Assembly: GCF_015100395.1 (NCBI RefSeq)
Contig: NZ_AP022847.1
Coordinates: 1,366,501 to 1,430,500, forward strand
From: Nitrosophilus alvini
GTDB taxonomy: Bacteria > Campylobacterota > Campylobacteria > Campylobacterales > Nitratiruptoraceae
Direction: 5' to 3'
Length of the DNA stretch: 64,000 nucleotides
Positions 61,527 to 64,000 of this stretch are shown piece by piece. Positions within the stretch are counted from its first letter, which is position 1. Each line of letters starts with the position of its first letter. Made by a program: the position numbers and the translations under genes. A model generated the notes under the pieces. That model searched no databases and was not told where the DNA came from. It saw only the letters and a list, made by a program, of their open reading frames with translations.

Positions 61527-62198
61527 ATGAGGATCTTAATAGTGGAAGATGAAATCACGCTTAATAAGACATTGGCCGAAGGACTAAAAGAGTTTGGTTA
61601 TCAAAGCGACATAGCCGAAAATCTCAAAGATGCACAATATTATCTGGATATAAGAAATTATGATCTTATACTGGTTGACTGGATGCTTCCGGACGGAGAC
61701 GGTCTTGAACTGGTCACAAGTGTAAAACAGGCAAGCCCGAAAACTGTTGCTATAGTTCTTTCGGCAAGAGATGACAAAGATAGTGAAATAGAAGCTTTGA
61801 GAGCAGGTGCAGACGACTACATAAGAAAGCCTTTTGAATTTGATGTACTTGTTGCAAGAATAGAAGCAAGACTCAGATTTGGCGGTAGCAATATTATAGA
61901 GATAGAAGAGCTTATCATAAATCCTGAAGAGGAAAAAATCACATACAAAGATACAGAAATAGAACTAAAAGGAAAACCTTTTGAAGTTTTGACACATCTG
62001 GCAAGACATAAAGATCAGATAGTATCAAAAGAGCAACTACTTGACGCTATATGGGAAGAGCCTGAACTGGTTACTCCAAATGTTATCGAAGTTGCAATCA
62101 ACCAGATCAGACAAAAACTAGACAAACCTTTGGGAATAACTACAATTGAGACAGTTAGAAGACGAGGCTATAGATTTTGTTTCCCAAAAGGAGCATAA
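61527..62198 (+). CDS. OmpR-family response regulator
   Basis: 223 residues, AAAGGGG site before the ATG. The receiver has EDE at 8-10, Asp51 in LILVDWMLPDGDG, Ser in VLSARDD and Lys in YIRKPFE. The DNA-binding winged helix has ELKGKPFEVLTHLARHKDQIVSKEQLLDAIW and VRRRGYRF. It overlaps the kinase gene by 22 nt. Its target is unknown; there is no sign that it links to the cytochrome cluster. Confidence 0.94.
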   Translation: MRILIVEDEITLNKTLAEGLKEFGYQSDIAENLKDAQYYLDIRNYDLILVDWMLPDGDGLELVTSVKQASPKTVAIVLSARDDKDSEIEALRAGADDYIRKPFEFDVLVARIEARLRFGGSNIIEIEELIINPEEEKITYKDTEIELKGKPFEVLTHLARHKDQIVSKEQLLDAIWEEPELVTPNVIEVAINQIRQKLDKPLGITTIETVRRRGYRFCFPKGA

Positions 62199-63490
62199 GA
62201 AGCCGATTCATATGGCAGTTGGTGATCGCAAGTGCGGCACTGATTGCCATTTTTTCCAGTCTGCTTTACGGTTACATAAAAAACTCTCTTTATCAAGAAC
62301 TCGAAGAGCAACTAATCAGACAGGCAAAATTCCTTGCAAGCACAATCCCGTACCATAGAAGCGGTACAAGACTTGACAGTTTTTATCTTGAGAATACACT
62401 TGATATAAACGTGGAAGTTACTACCCAGCCAAAACTTATCTACGGTATAAGATTCAATGAATACAAAGAAAACGGCAGATACTACATACAACTTCTATTT
62501 CCATACAACTACAGAGAGCAGACATATCTTAAACTGACAAAAGATATCACATCTGTTGTAACACTTCTTAAAAAGATATATAGAATTATTCTGATAGCCA
62601 ATATTTTGGCATTTGCATTTATCATACTCTATGCTTTTGTTATCTCAAAAATGCTTGTAACCTCAATAACTAACCTGACAAACAAATTGGCAGATATGAA
62701 CGAAGCTATGCTCAAACCTATAAAAATAGAGAATCTACCGGTAGAATTTCAGCCTCTTGGCAAATCGTTAAATATGCTTATAAACAGAATTCAGACATTT
62801 GTAAAATATCAAAAAGAGCTCTTCATAGGAGTTGCACACGAACTTAAAACTCCACTGGCAGTTATGAAACTTAAAAACGAAGTAACACTTTTGAAGAAAA
62901 GAACCCCCGAAGAGTACATAGAGACAATAAAACTGAATATAAAAACCATTGATGAAATGAACAATATGGTCGGAAATATTCTCAAAATCGGAAGACAGGA
63001 GGGTGATCAGTTCGAACCTCCGGTAGAGATGGATATAATCGAGTATCTCAAAGACAAAGCAAACAACTACAGACTCCTTGCCGAACAGGAGAAAAAAGAA
63101 CTTATAACAGATCTTAAGCCTGATCACTACGTAGGAACCATCCAGCCTACTCTTTTAAACCACATCATACAGAATTTCGTACAAAACGCTATAAAATTCA
63201 CTCCAGAAAACGGCAAAATTATTCTAAAAAGCAGCCTTGTTCCAGATGGATTGAAAATCGAAGTGATAGACGAAGGAGCCGGAATTGATGAAAACATGGA
63301 CCTTTTTGCCCCTTTTAAAAGAGCCGGCAAAAAAAGCGGCGTAGGTCTCGGTCTGTTTCTTGCCAAAAGTGCCGCTGACGCTATGGGCGTAATGATAGAT
63401 ATAAAAAACAGAAAAGACGGCAAAGGTGCAGTTGCTACCATATTGATTCCTTCCACGCTTGCCTGTCCTATTACAAAAAAACAGAAATAA
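62177..63490 (+). CDS. Sensor histidine kinase
   Basis: 437 residues. The first in-frame canonical start is a TTG at 62177 inside the regulator gene. A clear AAGGAG lies further down at 62188-62193 but has no ATG, GTG or TTG at the right distance, so the true start is uncertain. Two transmembrane segments are at about 12-35 and 133-157. A HAMP-like stretch follows, then the H-box FIGVAHELKTPLAVMK with His221. N, G1 and G2 boxes are NHIIQNFVQNAIKF, DEGAGIDENM and GVGLGLFLAKSA. Confidence 0.92.
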   Translation: MFPKRSIRSRFIWQLVIASAALIAIFSSLLYGYIKNSLYQELEEQLIRQAKFLASTIPYHRSGTRLDSFYLENTLDINVEVTTQPKLIYGIRFNEYKENGRYYIQLLFPYNYREQTYLKLTKDITSVVTLLKKIYRIILIANILAFAFIILYAFVISKMLVTSITNLTNKLADMNEAMLKPIKIENLPVEFQPLGKSLNMLINRIQTFVKYQKELFIGVAHELKTPLAVMKLKNEVTLLKKRTPEEYIETIKLNIKTIDEMNNMVGNILKIGRQEGDQFEPPVEMDIIEYLKDKANNYRLLAEQEKKELITDLKPDHYVGTIQPTLLNHIIQNFVQNAIKFTPENGKIILKSSLVPDGLKIEVIDEGAGIDENMDLFAPFKRAGKKSGVGLGLFLAKSAADAMGVMIDIKNRKDGKGAVATILIPSTLACPITKKQK

Positions 63491-63602
63491 GCCTAAAATC
63501 CGCAAAAGTATACAATTTTTTTACATTTCTCCTTAAGTTTCTTGTAAGTTTTTTTAAGATATAAATTGCGATATTAATTATTTTTTCGTATGAGGGGTGT
63601 TA

Positions 63603-63854
63603 ATGTCACTAATGATAACGGAAGAGTGTATAGCTTGTGATGCATGCAGAGAAGAGTGCCCGGCAAATGCTATAGAAGAGGGTGATCCTATATATGTAAT
63701 AGATCCGGACAGATGTACTGAATGTGTCGGCTTTTACGACGAACCTGCCTGTATCGCTGTCTGTCCGGTGGATTGTATTGTACCGGACCCGGACAATGTT
63801 GAAACAATTGCAGAACTGAAACTAAAGTATGAACAGATAAAAGCTGAAGAATAA
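63603..63854 (+). CDS. Ferredoxin, 2x[4Fe-4S] (YfhL/FdxN-like)
   Basis: 83 residues from the ATG at 63603 with a GAGGGG site 5 nt before it. The first cluster motif is CIACDACREECP and the second CTECVGFYDEPACIAVCPVDCI, with the widened spacing and late Cys known for YfhL-type ferredoxins. Electron carrier in the cytoplasm. It overlaps ppx by 1 nt (TAATG). Confidence 0.93.
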   Translation: MSLMITEECIACDACREECPANAIEEGDPIYVIDPDRCTECVGFYDEPACIAVCPVDCIVPDPDNVETIAELKLKYEQIKAEE

Positions 63855-64000
63855 TGGCAAAAAGGAGCGCTGTTATAGATATCGGCTCCAACTCTGTCAG
63901 GATGGTCGTATTTGAACGCACCAGCAGATTCGGCTTTTATCTTATAGAAGAGATAAAAAGCAGAGTCCGTTTAGCCGAAGGAGCTTATGAAAACGGCGGA
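63854..64000 (+). CDS. ppx: Exopolyphosphatase / pppGpp phosphatase (3' truncated)
   Basis: The first 49 codons are in the window. MAKRSAVIDIGSNSVRMVVFE is the actin-like phosphate-1 motif of the Ppx/GppA family. The ATG overlaps the ferredoxin stop codon (TAATG). Ppx and GppA cannot be separated from this fragment. Confidence 0.9.
   Translation, partial: MAKRSAVIDIGSNSVRMVVFERTSRFGFYLIEEIKSRVRLAEGAYENGG

Overview
The window reads as a chromosomal segment of a Campylobacterota (epsilonproteobacterial) genome. It is AT-rich, genes are tightly packed with many 4-8 nt overlaps, and the housekeeping neighbourhoods match Campylobacter-type order: ylxR-infB-rbfA-rimP, lpxC-tsaB-thrB, aroQ-M24 peptidase-folK-flhG next to an aminofutalosine-deaminase-type amidohydrolase and sppA. 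The futalosine-type hydrolase plus menG point to a menaquinone-based anaerobic or microaerobic respirer. I cannot fix the genus from sequence alone. No insertion sequence, integrase, CRISPR array or rRNA was seen.

Layout. 1-4.8 kb: gyrA (3' end), asd, yqhA-like, hemE, a radical SAM gene and tRNA-Asn. 5-9 kb: small cytochrome c, soluble CZB chemoreceptor, a small unknown, pagL-like, comF, lipoprotein. 8.5-21.3 kb: lepA, prs, mnmA, LOG-family, flhG, folK, M24 peptidase, aroQ, amidohydrolase, sppA, xseA, pycB. 21.4-47.9 kb: a 26-kb accessory region dominated by multiheme c-type cytochromes. 48.4-61.4 kb: housekeeping genes menG, ribD, rimP, rbfA, infB, ylxR, thrB, tsaB, lpxC, M23 peptidase, DHH phosphoesterase, nadC, nadA, plsY, folB. 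61.5-64 kb: a two-component system, a ferredoxin and the start of ppx/gppA.

The region of greatest interest is 21.4-47.9 kb. I count 78 recognisable haem-binding motifs in twelve predicted cytochromes: 74 CXXCH, 3 CX3CH and 1 CX4CH, plus one doubtful CX12CH. It has what a complete route from the quinone pool to the cell exterior would need: a NapC/NrfH-type membrane tetrahaem protein, membrane-anchored and lipoprotein dodecahaem proteins, octahaem proteins with an extra N-terminal domain, a putative outer-membrane beta-barrel, two NHL beta-propeller proteins, a parvulin-type peptidyl-prolyl isomerase, a CcsBA haem lyase, and three tetrahaem proteins resembling the OmcE family of polymerising cytochrome nanowires. 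A 703-residue cytochrome carries an OmcE-like module fused to at least seven further haem sites. I infer an extracellular electron-transfer system with cytochrome filaments, apparently not a standard feature of this phylum.

Regulation is partly readable. Three cytochrome promoters (21.45, 27.67 and 28.61 kb) share one architecture: TTTTACA, 4 nt, TTTTACA, 9 nt, then a -10-like hexamer. The 11-bp repeat period is that of OmpR/PhoB-family response regulators, and such a regulator, with a Cache-type sensor protein and a histidine kinase, is encoded between the first and second of these promoters.
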